DNA of 64,000 nt from Pseudomonas khorasanensis (GCF_014268505.2 NZ_JABWQP020000001.1:372001-436000), one strand, 5' to 3'. Counted from the first letter of the stretch, positions 1 to 8,654 are shown. Notes: generated by a model from the letters alone, not told the origin. Numbers and translations are program-made.

Positions 1-36
1 GGCAACGACGGCGATCAGGCCGGTGGACAACGGCAT
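1..36 (-). CDS. 5' end of a gene cut by the window edge
   Basis: Twelve codons read from an ATG at 36 to the window edge (MPLSTGLIAVVA), hydrophobic and compatible with the start of a membrane protein. A purine-rich GGGAG lies six bases upstream on the minus strand, a good ribosome-binding site. Too little is visible to name a family. Bases 37-185 upstream show no other gene. Confidence 0.35.
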   Translation of the reverse strand, partial: MPLSTGLIAVVA

Positions 37-185
37 GCAACACTCCCGACAAAAGACTCCCCGGCACTCCAACCCGGGCGGACAGTCTCGCATGCGCGCG
101 ACGGTTCGTCAGTGTCGACCAAGGTCGTGGCGCGGCGGGGTGTCGCAGGGTGGAGTCGAGTGGTTTTTTGATGATCGGCAGGGCC

Positions 186-254
186 TCTTCGCGAGCAGGC
201 TCGCTCCCACAATTGAAATGCGTTCTCCTGTGGGAGCGAGCCTGCTCGCGAAGG
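186..254. repeat. REP pair (GAGC family), inverted
   Basis: Two inverted copies of the short palindromic repeat: TTCGCGAGCAGGCTCGCTCC at 188 onward and its complement ending at 252, separated by about 17 bases. It lies just past the stop of the TetR gene. It is one of about a dozen such pairs in this window. Confidence 0.85.
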
Positions 255-256
255 CG

Positions 257-799
257 TCAGCCTTGCTGCAATGCGATATCGATCAGGCGATGCAACTCAT
301 CCATCTCCAATGCTGCCGCCGAAAAAAGAAGCCGATACACCACCGGCGCCACGACCAGATTTATCAGTCGGTCAACACTCGGCGCCGTTTCATCAGGATA
401 GCGGTCAACAATCGTCTGCAACTGCGCACCAACGATCGCCACGCAATACCCCGGCGTAGCGCTCGCTTGCACATCGCGCATCATGTTGCGCCCCGGTTCC
501 GAGCTCATTTCGTCGAGATACTGCTCGGCCCAGGCGCGGATGTCGCCGCGCAGGCTGCCGGTATCCGCCGGCTCGCTGTCAGGGCGCATACGGGCGAGGG
601 CGACATCAGCCAGCAGCGCCGTCAGATCGCCCCAGCGCCGATAAATGGTCGACGGCGTAACGCCTGCGCGCGCTGCGATTTGCGGGACCGTCACCGTGGA
701 ACGCTCCTGTTCTTGCAGAAGCGCGCGGACAGCCGAATGAATCGACTCCTGCACCCGGGCGCTTCGGCCTCCGGGGCGTAAACCTTCTTTAATAGCCAT
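257..799 (-). CDS. TetR/AcrR family transcriptional repressor
   Basis: 180 residues. An N-terminal TetR helix-turn-helix (about residues 15-65, with VTVPQIAARAGVTPSTIYRR) is followed by an all-helical ligand/dimer domain of the TetR_C type. It is divergent from the MFS exporter at 891, and a perfect 17+17 bp palindrome lies between them. The standard arrangement is a repressor that controls the exporter and itself and is released by a ligand. The ligand cannot be read from the sequence. Start chosen at MAIKEGLRPGG, the first ATG. Confidence 0.9.
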   Translation of the reverse strand: MAIKEGLRPGGRSARVQESIHSAVRALLQEQERSTVTVPQIAARAGVTPSTIYRRWGDLTALLADVALARMRPDSEPADTGSLRGDIRAWAEQYLDEMSSEPGRNMMRDVQASATPGYCVAIVGAQLQTIVDRYPDETAPSVDRLINLVVAPVVYRLLFSAAALEMDELHRLIDIALQQG

Positions 800-845
800 G
801 CGGCAGACCTTAACACAAAGAATTTGCTTTTAGCGTGAGGCGGTA

Positions 846-888
846 GCACACTCCGCAAAAGCAAAAAATTAGCTTTTGCGGAGTGTGC
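846..888. promoter_or_regulatory. Perfect 17+17 bp operator-like palindrome between tetR and MFS gene
   Basis: GCACACTCCGCAAAAGC (846-862) pairs with its exact complement at 872-888 across a 9-base AT-rich centre. It ends two bases before the MFS start codon and lies 47 bases from the TetR start. Position and symmetry fit a TetR-family operator. As RNA it would also form a hairpin covering the MFS ribosome-binding site, so a translational effect is possible. Confidence 0.7.
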
Positions 889-890
889 CC

Positions 891-2078
891 ATGACCAGCC
901 TTGCTTCCCATCGATCCAGCCTGTGGTTTCTGGCGATTACCCTACTGAGTTTCCTCGCCGCTTCAACTGCGCCGACGCCGTTGTACCACTTGTATCAGGA
1001 ACAGTTGCACTTCTCGCCAGCGGTATTGACGCTGATCTTCGGGGTTTATGCCCTCAGCCTTTTGGCGGCGCTGTTAACCGTTGGTTCGCTCTCCGATCAC
1101 TTGGGGCGTAAACCGGTGATCTTTGCTGCCGTGTTGCTCAATGCGCTGGCGATGTTGCTGTTCATCTACGCCGACAGCGTGGCATGGCTGATCGGCGCGC
1201 GCGTTTTGCAAGGTTTCGCCACTGGCATGGCCACGGCTGTCTTGAGTGCGACGCTGCTCGATACCGATCGCCAGAACGGCCCGCTGGTCAACAGTGTCGC
1301 GCCGTTGCTCGGCATGGCGTTGGGCGGCATGGGTTGCGGCTTGCTGGCAGAATTCGCCCCCGCACCGTTGCAACTGACCTATTGGTTGCTGCTGGCGCTG
1401 TTTGTGTTGCAGGGCTTGTATGTCTGGCGCCTGCCGGAAAGTGTCTCGCGACAAGCCGGGGCATGGGCGTCGTTGCGGCCTACCTTGCATGTGCCGCTGC
1501 AAGCGCGTTCGACATTGTGGCGAGTATTGCCGCTGAACACAGCGACCTGGGCGTTAGGTGGTTTTTACGCGTCACTGGCGCCGTCATTGGTGCGCACGGC
1601 CACCGGCTCGACATCCAATCTGATCGGCGGCGCGACGGTCGCGGCATTGACCGTGACCGGGGCGCTGATGATCGTCACGATGCGCAATCGTCCGGCCACC
1701 CAGGCCCTGCGTCTGGGTGCAAGCCTGCTGCCCCTCGGTCTGATCCTGATTCTGCTTGGCGTACATGGCGCCAGTCTGTCGGTGTTCTTCCTCGGCACGC
1801 TGGTCGCCGGGTGCGGGTTCGGTTCGGGCTTCCTTGGCACCGTTCGCAGTCTAGTACCGCTGGCCTTGCCACATGAGCGGGCCGGGTTGATGTCGGCGTA
1901 TTACGTGCTCAGTTACCTGGCGTTCTGTTTGCCTGCTTTGCTGGCCGGGCACCTGGCTCGCAGTTTCGGCTTACTGGCGACCACTGATGGTTACGGTGCG
2001 GTTCTGATTGTGCTGGCGGTCGCTGCGCTGCTGCTCAGTCTGCGTCCACAAGCGGCCAAAGTTTGCAGCGCTCCTTGA
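891..2078 (+). CDS. MFS drug-efflux transporter
   Basis: 395 residues from ATG 891; an ATA-less upstream extension (876) would run through the palindrome and is not preferred. Twelve hydrophobic segments can be counted. The loop after TM2 carries the MFS signature (SLSDHLGRKPVIF), and the TM4 region has the RVLQGFATGMATAVLSA pattern typical of proton-coupled exporters. Inner-membrane antiporter; substrate unknown. Divergent from, and probably repressed by, the TetR protein at 257-799. Confidence 0.88.
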   Translation: MTSLASHRSSLWFLAITLLSFLAASTAPTPLYHLYQEQLHFSPAVLTLIFGVYALSLLAALLTVGSLSDHLGRKPVIFAAVLLNALAMLLFIYADSVAWLIGARVLQGFATGMATAVLSATLLDTDRQNGPLVNSVAPLLGMALGGMGCGLLAEFAPAPLQLTYWLLLALFVLQGLYVWRLPESVSRQAGAWASLRPTLHVPLQARSTLWRVLPLNTATWALGGFYASLAPSLVRTATGSTSNLIGGATVAALTVTGALMIVTMRNRPATQALRLGASLLPLGLILILLGVHGASLSVFFLGTLVAGCGFGSGFLGTVRSLVPLALPHERAGLMSAYYVLSYLAFCLPALLAGHLARSFGLLATTDGYGAVLIVLAVAALLLSLRPQAAKVCSAP

Positions 2079-2127
2079 ACGCCGCTGTTTCAGTTAGCCT
2101 TGGCCTACTTCTTTCACGGATCGACTC

Positions 2128-2439
2128 ATGAAGATTATCCGCAGCAAATCGTTCACCGCCGAGCGCGCCTGGGGTGCACTGGACATCGCCAACATGAACG
2201 GCATCACCACGCGCCTGCACTGGACCGATCAGCCTTATAAGTGGCACGTCAATGATGGCGAAGAAGTGTTCGTGGTGCTCGATGGTCAGGTGCAGATGCG
2301 CTATCGCGAAAACGGTGAGGAGAAACAAGCGCTGCTGGAAGTCGGCGATATTTTCTACGCCTCGGTCGGCACCGAGCATGTAGCGCATCCCCAGGGCGCG
2401 GCGCGGATTCTGGTAGTCGAATCCGAAGGCAGCGTCTGA
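2128..2439 (+). CDS. Small cupin-domain protein
   Basis: 103 residues forming a single conserved cupin barrel: motif 1 around WHVNDGEEVFVVLDGQVQ (His40 and Glu46/47 as likely metal ligands) and motif 2 around GDIFYASVGTEHVAHPQG with a further His. Such proteins bind a divalent metal and act as small isomerases, dioxygenases or sensors; nothing here picks one. It is separated from the exporter by 49 bases on the same strand and may be read through from it. Confidence 0.85.
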   Translation: MKIIRSKSFTAERAWGALDIANMNGITTRLHWTDQPYKWHVNDGEEVFVVLDGQVQMRYRENGEEKQALLEVGDIFYASVGTEHVAHPQGAARILVVESEGSV

Positions 2440-2441
2440 GC

Positions 2442-2460
2442 TTATCTGCAAAACAGATAA
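2442..2460. promoter_or_regulatory. 7-bp perfect inverted repeat before the TDT transporter
   Basis: TTATCTG (2442-2448) and CAGATAA (2454-2460) with a five-base centre, directly after the cupin stop and 80 bases before the transporter start. No T-tract follows, so a regulator site is more likely than a terminator. The region to 2520 is unusually AT-rich (TTATATCGATATTCGAT), fitting a promoter. Confidence 0.4.
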
Positions 2461-2539
2461 CAGTTAGAGATATTACCCGTTATATCGATATTCGATTCGG
2501 ATCTACCATGATCTCAACCTCACGAGAGGACAGGAGTTC

Positions 2540-3694
2540 ATGATGATTTGCCCTAACAGTGTCACCCCCGGCTACAAGCCTTTCAGCCAGCTGCAGCACC
2601 CACGCGAAGTGATCCGCCAGTTCACGCCGAACTGGTTCGCCGCAACCATGGGCACCGGCGTACTGGCGTTGGCGCTGGCGCAGTTGCCAGTTGCGATCCC
2701 CGGGTTGCATGCCGTGGCGGAAGGACTGTGGCTGTTCAATATCCTGTTGTTCGCTTTGTTTACTGCAGCCTACGCCGCGCGCTGGATTCTGTTTTTCGAC
2801 GAGGCACGGCGGATTTTCGGTCATTCCACTGTGTCGATGTTCTTCGGCACCATTCCCATGGGCCTTGCAACGATCATTAACGGTTTTCTGCTGTTTGGGC
2901 TGCCGCGCTGGGGCGAGGGCGTTATTCAGCTTGTCGAAGTCCTGTGGTGGCTGGACGTGGCGATGTCGCTGGCCTGCGGTGTGTTGATTCCGTACATGAT
3001 GTTTACCCGTCAGGAGCACAGCATCGATCAGATGACCGCTGTCTGGCTGTTGCCGGTCGTGGCGGCCGAAGTCGCGGCGGCCAGCGGCGGTTTAGTGGCC
3101 CCGCACTTGACCGACGCCCACGCGCAACTGGTGGTGCTGACGACTAGCTATGTGCTCTGGGCTTTTTCCCTGCCGGTGGCATTCAGCATCCTGACGATTC
3201 TGTTGTTACGCATGGCCTTGCACAAGCTGCCCCACGAAAACATGGCCGCGTCGAGCTGGCTGGCGCTCGGCCCGATCGGTACCGGTGCCTTGGGCATGTT
3301 GCTGCTGGGCGGTGAGGCGCCGGCGATTTTTGCCGCGAACGGCTTGCCCGGTGTCGGTGAAATCGCTTCGGGCCTGGGGCTGGTGGCGGGGATCACGCTG
3401 TGGGGGTTTGGTCTGTGGTGGATGCTGATGGCGCTGCTGATCACCGTGCGCTATCTGCGCGACGGCATCCCGTTCAACCTCGGCTGGTGGGGGTTCACGT
3501 TCCCGTTGGGCGTGTATTCGCTGGCGACGTTGAAACTGGCGAGCATTCTCAACCTGCCGTTTTTCAGTGTGTTCGGCACGGCGCTGGTGATGCTGTTGAC
3601 GGCGATGTGGCTGATCGTTGGCAAACGCACCCTGCAAGGCGCGTGGCGGGGCGAGCTGTTTGTCTCGCCGTGCATTGCAGGTTTGAAGAAATAA
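2540..3694 (+). CDS. TDT family transporter (TehA/Mae1/SLAC1-like)
   Basis: 384 residues with about ten hydrophobic helices beginning at residue 30. The opening FTPNWFAATMGTGVLALAL is characteristic of the tellurite-resistance/dicarboxylate transporter family (C4dic_mal_tran), whose members move malate, sulphite or other anions through a conducting pore. Substrate cannot be assigned. Two ATGs in a row (2540, 2543); the GGAG at 2533-2536 is better spaced for the second. A long imperfect hairpin follows the stop. Confidence 0.85.
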   Translation: MMICPNSVTPGYKPFSQLQHPREVIRQFTPNWFAATMGTGVLALALAQLPVAIPGLHAVAEGLWLFNILLFALFTAAYAARWILFFDEARRIFGHSTVSMFFGTIPMGLATIINGFLLFGLPRWGEGVIQLVEVLWWLDVAMSLACGVLIPYMMFTRQEHSIDQMTAVWLLPVVAAEVAAASGGLVAPHLTDAHAQLVVLTTSYVLWAFSLPVAFSILTILLLRMALHKLPHENMAASSWLALGPIGTGALGMLLLGGEAPAIFAANGLPGVGEIASGLGLVAGITLWGFGLWWMLMALLITVRYLRDGIPFNLGWWGFTFPLGVYSLATLKLASILNLPFFSVFGTALVMLLTAMWLIVGKRTLQGAWRGELFVSPCIAGLKK

Positions 3695-3704
3695 TCCGGA
3701 AAGA

Positions 3705-3772
3705 TTAGGTAAGGTGTGGCCTGGATCGTGGTTCGAGATTCCAATAACAAGCACCCAGGCCTCTCTACCTAA
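3705..3772 (+). other. Long imperfect inverted repeat before the LplT-PlsC gene
   Basis: TTAGGTA (3705-3711) pairs with TACCTAA (3766-3772) and GGCCTGG (3718-3724) with CCAGGCC (3755-3761), giving a two-part stem with a small internal loop and about 30 bases of loop. It ends 18 bases before the next start codon and is not followed by a T-run. It could be a processed terminator or a leader structure. Confidence 0.45.
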
Positions 3773-3790
3773 CATCAGGAAACACGGAAG

Positions 3791-5662
3791 ATGAGTCACC
3801 CCTCACAGTTCAACCTGTTGCGCACCCGGCGTTTTTTGCCCTTCTTTATTACTCAGTCTCTCGGCGCGTTTAACGACAACGTGTTTAAACAGTCGCTGAT
3901 CCTCGCCATTCTCTATCGGCTGGCCATCGAGGGTGACCGCTCGATCTGGGTCAACCTTTGTGCCTTGCTGTTTATCCTGCCTTTTTTCCTGTTCTCGGCG
4001 CTGGCCGGGCAGTTTGGGGAAAAGTTCGCCAAGGACGCGCTGATACGTCTGATCAAACTCGCGGAAATTGCCATCATGGCGGTGGGGGCGATCGGCTTTC
4101 TCTTCGACCATCTTTCGCTGATGCTGGTGGCGCTGTTCGCCATGGGCACGCATTCGGCACTGTTCGGTCCGGTGAAGTACTCGATCCTGCCGCAGGCCTT
4201 GCGTGACGACGAACTGGTCGGGGGCAACGGGCTGGTGGAGATGGGCACCTTTCTGGCGATTCTCGCCGGGACCATCGGCGCCGGGATCATGATGTCGTCG
4301 GAGCACTACGCGCCGGTAGTTTCCGCAGCGATCATCGGCATTGCCGTTCTCGGTTATCTGGCCAGCCGCAGTATTCCCCGCGCGGCGGCGTCGTCGCCTG
4401 AAATGCGCCTGGACTGGAATATTTTCAGTCAATCGTGGGCGACGCTGAAACTCGGTTTGGGCCAGACGCCCGCAGTATCACGCTCGATTGTCGGTAACTC
4501 GTGGTTCTGGTTTGTCGGGGCGATTTACCTGACGCAAATTCCGGCCTACGCCAAGGAGTGGATGCACGGCGACGAAACCGTTGTCACCCTGATTCTCACC
4601 GTGTTCTCGGTGGGAATCGCGCTGGGCTCGATGCTCTGCGAGAAACTGTCCGGGCGCAAAGTCGAAATCGGGCTGGTGCCGTTCGGTTCGTTCGGCCTGA
4701 CGGTGTTTGGCCTGTTGCTGTGGTGGCATTCAGGTGGGATTCCGGACAGCGTCACCGGCCATAGCTGGATTGCCGTGTTGGGCTTCGTTCATACCTGGGC
4801 GGTGTTGATCGACATCCTCGGTCTCGGCATTTTCGGCGGCTTCTACATTGTGCCGTTGTACGCGTTGATTCAGTCGCGCACGGCTGAAAAAGAACGGGCG
4901 CGAGTGATTGCCGCCAACAACATTCTCAACGCGCTGTTTATGGTGGTTTCGGCCATCGTTTCGATCGTTTTGTTGAGTGTCGCCAAGCTGTCGATACCGC
5001 AACTGTTCCTTGTCGTCTCGCTGTTGAACATCGGCGTCAACGCTTACATCTTCAAGATCGTTCCCGAATTCAGCATGCGCTTCATGATTTGGCTGCTCAG
5101 CCATTCCATGTACCGCGTCGAACATCGCAATCTGGAAGCGATTCCCGATGAAGGCGCCGCGCTGCTGGTGTGCAATCACGTGTCATTCGTCGATGCCCTG
5201 CTGATCGGTGGCGCGGTGCGTCGGCCGATTCGCTTTGTCATGTACTACAAAATCTACAACCTGCCGGTGCTGAACTTTATCTTCCGCACGGCGGGCGCGA
5301 TTCCTATCGCGGGGCGTCAGGAAGATATCCAGATCTATGAGAAAGCCTTCACCCGCATCGCCCATTATCTGAAGGACGGTGAGCTGGTGTGCATCTTCCC
5401 CGAAGGAAAATTGACCGCCGACGGCGAGATCAACGAGTTTCGGGGCGGCGTGACGCGGATTCTGGAAGAGACGCCGGTGCCGGTGATTCCGCTGGCGTTG
5501 CAGGGGTTGTGGGGGAGTTTCTTCAGCCGCGATCCAAACAAAGGCTTGTTCCATCGGTTGTGGTCGCGGGTGACGCTGGTGGCGGGGCCGGCGGTGACCG
5601 AAGGGGCGGAGCCGGCGAAGTTGCAGGCGTTGGTGGGGGAGTTGCGGGGCACCGTTAGATAG
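3791..5662 (+). CDS. LplT-like lysophospholipid flippase fused to PlsC-type acyltransferase
   Basis: 623 residues. Residues 1 to about 410 form a twelve-helix MFS module like LplT, opening with FFITQSLGAFNDNVFKQSLI, which matches that family well. Residues about 430-623 form a 1-acyl-glycerol-3-phosphate acyltransferase domain with the catalytic HX4D box (NHVSFVD) and the FPEGKLT box. The inferred job is flipping lysophospholipid across the inner membrane and re-acylating it. Enterobacterial Aas carries an additional acyl-ACP synthetase domain; this protein stops after the acyltransferase, so the acyl donor must be made elsewhere. The family assignment is firm, the substrate is inferred. Confidence 0.85.
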   Translation: MSHPSQFNLLRTRRFLPFFITQSLGAFNDNVFKQSLILAILYRLAIEGDRSIWVNLCALLFILPFFLFSALAGQFGEKFAKDALIRLIKLAEIAIMAVGAIGFLFDHLSLMLVALFAMGTHSALFGPVKYSILPQALRDDELVGGNGLVEMGTFLAILAGTIGAGIMMSSEHYAPVVSAAIIGIAVLGYLASRSIPRAAASSPEMRLDWNIFSQSWATLKLGLGQTPAVSRSIVGNSWFWFVGAIYLTQIPAYAKEWMHGDETVVTLILTVFSVGIALGSMLCEKLSGRKVEIGLVPFGSFGLTVFGLLLWWHSGGIPDSVTGHSWIAVLGFVHTWAVLIDILGLGIFGGFYIVPLYALIQSRTAEKERARVIAANNILNALFMVVSAIVSIVLLSVAKLSIPQLFLVVSLLNIGVNAYIFKIVPEFSMRFMIWLLSHSMYRVEHRNLEAIPDEGAALLVCNHVSFVDALLIGGAVRRPIRFVMYYKIYNLPVLNFIFRTAGAIPIAGRQEDIQIYEKAFTRIAHYLKDGELVCIFPEGKLTADGEINEFRGGVTRILEETPVPVIPLALQGLWGSFFSRDPNKGLFHRLWSRVTLVAGPAVTEGAEPAKLQALVGELRGTVR

Positions 5663-5682
5663 AGGGTGTCTGGACTGACCTC

Positions 5683-5772
5683 ATCGCTGGCAAGCCAGCT
5701 CCCACAGGTTCGGTGATGTCCATCAATCGGGCGTACACCGGAAGTCCTTGTGGGAGCTGGCTTGCCAGCGAT
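5683..5772. repeat. REP pair (CTGGCTTGCCAG family), inverted
   Basis: ATCGCTGGCAAGCCAGCTCC from 5683 and its complement ending at 5772. This variant differs in its core from the GAGCCTGCTC family elsewhere. It sits between the convergent stops of the LplT-PlsC fusion and the guanidinium exporter, where such elements often end transcripts. Confidence 0.85.
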
Positions 5773-5784
5773 AGGGTCGGTGGG

Positions 5785-6099
5785 TTAAGCGCTAACCTTG
5801 AGCCCGATCAGGCCGGTCACGATCAACGCCACACTGGCCATGCGAATCAATGCCATCGACTCGCCAAACAAGATGATCCCGGCAATCACCGTGCCCACGG
5901 CTCCGACGCCCGTCCAGATGGCATAAGCCGTACCCAGCGGTAATTCCTTCATCGCCAACCCGAGCAGACCGAGGCTGATGGCCATGGCCGCGACGGTCAG
6001 GGCGGTGGGGAGCGGGCGGGTGAAACCGTCGGTGTATTTCAGGCCAACGGCCCAGCCGACTTCGAACAGGCCGGCGCAAAACAGAATGATCCAGGACAT
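5785..6099 (-). CDS. gdx: Guanidinium exporter, SMR family (SugE/Gdx)
   Basis: 104 residues and four transmembrane helices, the usual SMR size. Start at 6099 ([20 protein letters not shown]), with GGAGG at 6106-6110 as ribosome-binding site; upstream in-frame codons run through the riboswitch. Glu13 in LFEVGW is the conserved proton/substrate residue, and the [18 protein letters not shown] stretch is typical of the Gdx/SugE branch rather than EmrE. Gdx proteins are dual-topology dimers exporting guanidinium against protons. The guanidine-II riboswitch directly upstream supports this role. Confidence 0.93.
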   Translation of the reverse strand: MSWIILFCAGLFEVGWAVGLKYTDGFTRPLPTALTVAAMAISLGLLGLAMKELPLGTAYAIWTGVGAVGTVIAGIILFGESMALIRMASVALIVTGLIGLKVSA

Positions 6100-6117
6100 G
6101 CAAGACCTCCATCGATT

Positions 6118-6175
6118 GACGGGGTCGTCCCCAGAGTAATGACTCGATCGAGCCGCAGGGTCGTCCCCGCGTTGC
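6118..6175 (-). promoter_or_regulatory. mini-ykkC (guanidine-II) riboswitch
   Basis: On the minus strand two similar hairpins each show an ACGA loop: GCGGGG-ACGA-CCCTGC (6155-6170) and GGGG-ACGA-CCCC (6121-6132), joined by a 22-base linker. Tandem hairpins with ACGR loops are the defining feature of mini-ykkC RNAs, which bind guanidinium. The second hairpin ends about ten bases before the GGAGG of the gdx gene, so control is likely translational. Confidence 0.9.
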
Positions 6176-6218
6176 GCAATATAGTGACGAGCATTCACCC
6201 GGGGATCAAGTTCCCGGC

Positions 6219-7184
6219 TCAGTCGGCAGCCTGTTGCGCGAGATTGTCGCGGTCTTCCTTTTCGCTCATGCGGCGGAAATAAGTCGACAGCAGTGCCCCC
6301 GAGATATTGTGCCAGACGCTGAACAGCGCGCTCGGCACCGCCGCCAGCGGCGAAAAATGCGCACTGGCCAGCGCAGCGCCCAGCCCCGAGTTCTGCATGC
6401 CGACCTCTAGCGCCAAGGACTTGCGCTGAGCCAAGGGCAAACCGAACAGCCGCCCGGTGAAATAACCGAGCAGATAGCCGAAGCTGTTGTGCAGCATCAC
6501 CACCGCCATGATCAACAGACCGGACTCGGCGATTTTCCCCTGACTCGCCGCAACAACGGCGGTCACGATAATCACGATGCTGACCACCGACACCAGCGGC
6601 AACACATCCACCGCATGCCTAACCTTGTCGCCGAGCAGACGCTGCGCAACCACGCCGAGGATAATCGGCAGCAGCACCACTTGCAGGATCGACCAGAACA
6701 ACTCCATGAACGACACCGGCAACCAGGCCGAGGCCAGCAGCCAGATCAAGGCCGGGGTCAGCAGCGGGGCGAGGAGGGTGGTGACCGCGGCAATCGCCAC
6801 CGACAACGCCAGATCGCCGCGAGCCAGCCAGGTCATCACATTGGACGAGGTACCGCTCGGGCAGCAGCCGACCAGAATCACCCCGACGGCGATTTCCGGC
6901 GGCAGGTGAAAGACCTGGCAGAGCAACCACGCCACGCCGGGCATGATCACGAAATGTGCAACCACGCCCAGTGCCACTCGCCATGGATGGCGAGCGACGG
7001 CAGCGAAGTCGTCAAGTTTGAGGGTCAGGCCCATGCCGAACATCACCAGCCCGAGCAAGGGCACGATGGCGCTTTTCAGACCGATGAACCACGACGGTTG
7101 CAGGAATGCTACGACGGCAAAAATCAGAACCCAGTAAGCGAAGGTATTGCCGACAAAGCGGCTGAGTGCAGCCAGTGCGCGCAT
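6219..7184 (-). CDS. Bile acid:sodium symporter (BASS) family transporter
   Basis: 321 residues from the ATG at 7184 ([12 protein letters not shown]), chosen because AAGGA lies eight bases upstream; an earlier start at 7226 lacks such a site. About nine to ten hydrophobic helices. It contains the BASS-type [20 protein letters not shown] motif and, near the end, [15 protein letters not shown]. Family members bring in organic acids with Na+; pseudomonad homologues are mostly uncharacterised. Substrate not assigned. Confidence 0.88.
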   Translation of the reverse strand: MRALAALSRFVGNTFAYWVLIFAVVAFLQPSWFIGLKSAIVPLLGLVMFGMGLTLKLDDFAAVARHPWRVALGVVAHFVIMPGVAWLLCQVFHLPPEIAVGVILVGCCPSGTSSNVMTWLARGDLALSVAIAAVTTLLAPLLTPALIWLLASAWLPVSFMELFWSILQVVLLPIILGVVAQRLLGDKVRHAVDVLPLVSVVSIVIIVTAVVAASQGKIAESGLLIMAVVMLHNSFGYLLGYFTGRLFGLPLAQRKSLALEVGMQNSGLGAALASAHFSPLAAVPSALFSVWHNISGALLSTYFRRMSEKEDRDNLAQQAAD

Positions 7185-7237
7185 GGCTTGATCCTTGTTA
7201 TATGAAAGCGTTAGGAAGCTAAGCATACGTCGCCAGC

Positions 7238-7314
7238 AAAAAGATCGCAGCCTTCGTCAGCTCTTACAGGAAAACTCGTTTTCATGCAGGGGCTGCCGAA
7301 GGCTGCGATCTTTT
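7238..7314. repeat. Long-armed inverted repeat AGATCGCAGCCTTCG
   Basis: AAAAGATCGCAGCCTTCG (ending 7256) and its exact complement at 7297-7314, about 40 bases apart, flanked by A and T runs so that it could terminate in either direction. I know this sequence as a recurrent intergenic repeat of Pseudomonas. It separates rdgC from the BASS gene. Confidence 0.75.
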
Positions 7315-7336
7315 AATCTTTCATATAAAAAACGGA

Positions 7337-8257
7337 TCAGATGCCCTGCGGCGTCTCTTCCCCACCCAACGCTTCAACCAGCGCCGGCAGGAAGTCACCG
7401 AAGGTCAGCATCATCAGCGTGAAGCTTGCGTCCAGTTGGCCCAGCGCTTCATCGCCACCGTCCTGTTCCGCTTGATCCTGCAACAGGTCTTCGAATTTCA
7501 GTCGCTTGACGGTCATTTTGTCGTCGAGCATGAACGACAGCTTGTCCTGCCAGGCCAGCGACAGCTGAGTCACCACTTTGCCGGTGCTCAGATGCAGCTG
7601 GATTTCTTCGCTGGTCAGGTCCTGACGCTTGCAGCGCACGATGCCGCCATCTTCATGGGTGTCGCGCAGTTCGCACTCGTCCAGCACGTAGAAATCGTCG
7701 GCGGCTTTTTGCGTGGTGACCCATTCGGTCATGGTCGCGGTTGGCGACATTTTCACCGTCAGCGGGCGGACGGGCAGGGTGCCGATCACTTCGCGCAGGG
7801 TCGACAGCAGGTCTTCAGCGCGTTTCGGGCTGGCCGAGTTGACCAGGATCAGACCTTGTTTCGGGGCGATCGCAGCAAAGGTCGACGAACGACGGATGAA
7901 CGCGCGCGGCAGGAATGCCTGGATGATTTCATCCTTGATCTGATCGCGCTCTTTCTTATAGACCTTGCGCATCTGCTCGGCTTCGATCTCTTCGACCTTT
8001 TCCTTGACCGCGTCACGTACGACGCTGCCCGGCAAAATGCGTTCTTCCTTGCGCGCGGAGATCAGCAGGAAATCACCGCTGACGTGCACCAGCGGCGCGT
8101 CTTCGCCCTTGCCGAACGGCGCGACGAAACCGTAAGTGGTCAACTCCTGGCTTGCACATGGACGCGCCAGTTTGGTGGCCAGTGCAGTTTCCAGCGCCTC
8201 GGCATCGACAGGCAGGTCTTGGGTCAGGCGATAGATCAGCAGGTTCTTGAACCACAT
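7337..8257 (-). CDS. rdgC: Recombination-associated protein RdgC
   Basis: 306 residues, the normal length, beginning [20 protein letters not shown], a recognisable RdgC N-terminus; the track-length start at 8281 adds only MYKGVTHP. RdgC is a ring-shaped dimer that binds double-stranded DNA on the nucleoid and modulates RecA-dependent recombination and replication restart. The body shows the family pattern, including [11 protein letters not shown] and the acidic C-terminal third. It stands alone between repeats, in its expected neighbourhood in Pseudomonas. Confidence 0.95.
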   Translation of the reverse strand: MWFKNLLIYRLTQDLPVDAEALETALATKLARPCASQELTTYGFVAPFGKGEDAPLVHVSGDFLLISARKEERILPGSVVRDAVKEKVEEIEAEQMRKVYKKERDQIKDEIIQAFLPRAFIRRSSTFAAIAPKQGLILVNSASPKRAEDLLSTLREVIGTLPVRPLTVKMSPTATMTEWVTTQKAADDFYVLDECELRDTHEDGGIVRCKRQDLTSEEIQLHLSTGKVVTQLSLAWQDKLSFMLDDKMTVKRLKFEDLLQDQAEQDGGDEALGQLDASFTLMMLTFGDFLPALVEALGGEETPQGI

Positions 8258-8367
8258 GGGGTGAGTCACTCCTTTATACAAAGGGGGGCATTATTGTCTT
8301 CGCCGGGGCATAGGCCAACCCTTCTCTAAGCCTTTGGAAGGCCTGAGAAAATTATTTAAAAAAGTGC

Positions 8368-8396
8368 TTGCCAGAGGTGGGGGTGCTCCGTAGAAT
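8368..8396 (+). promoter_or_regulatory. Sigma-70 promoter for the first tRNA pair
   Basis: TTGCCA (8368-8373) and TAGAAT (8391-8396) with a 17-base spacer, 20 bases before the first tRNA-Val. The bases after the -10 are GC-rich (GCGCGCC), like a stringent discriminator. Confidence 0.65.
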
Positions 8397-8416
8397 GCGC
8401 GCCACACCGAAGCGAA

Positions 8417-8492
8417 GGGTGATTAGCTCAGCTGGGAGAGCGTCTGCCTTACAAGCAGAATGTCGGCGGTTCGATCCCGTCATCACCCACCA
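8417..8492 (+). tRNA. tRNA-Val (anticodon TAC), copy 1
   Basis: 76 bases with encoded CCA. Acceptor GGGTGAT pairs with ATCACCC; D-arm GCTCAGCTGGGAGAGC; anticodon stem TCTGC/GCAGA encloses CTTACAA, giving TAC; T-arm GGCGGTTCGATCCCGTC. Identical to copy 2 at 8779. Confidence 0.97.
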
Positions 8493-8511
8493 TTCGTTTC
8501 ATGTGTTACGC

Positions 8512-8588
8512 GCAGCGGTAGTTCAGTCGGTTAGAATACCGGCCTGTCACGCCGGGGGTCGCGGGTTCGAGTCCCGTCCGCTGCGCCA
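8512..8588 (+). tRNA. tRNA-Asp (anticodon GTC), copy 1
   Basis: 77 bases with encoded CCA. Acceptor GCAGCGG pairs with CCGCTGC; anticodon loop CTGTCAC gives GTC; T-arm contains GGGTTCGAGTCCC. Nineteen bases after tRNA-Val, so one precursor probably carries both. Confidence 0.97.
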
Positions 8589-8628
8589 TATTCGGTAACC
8601 TGGAACACTGAACGCCAGGTCACCACGG

Positions 8629-8654
8629 AAAAACCCGCTGAGGCGGGTTTTTTT
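8629..8654 (+). terminator. Rho-independent terminator of the first tRNA pair
   Basis: AAACCCGC (8631-8638), loop TGAG, GCGGGTTT (8643-8650), then further T residues. Confidence 0.88.
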
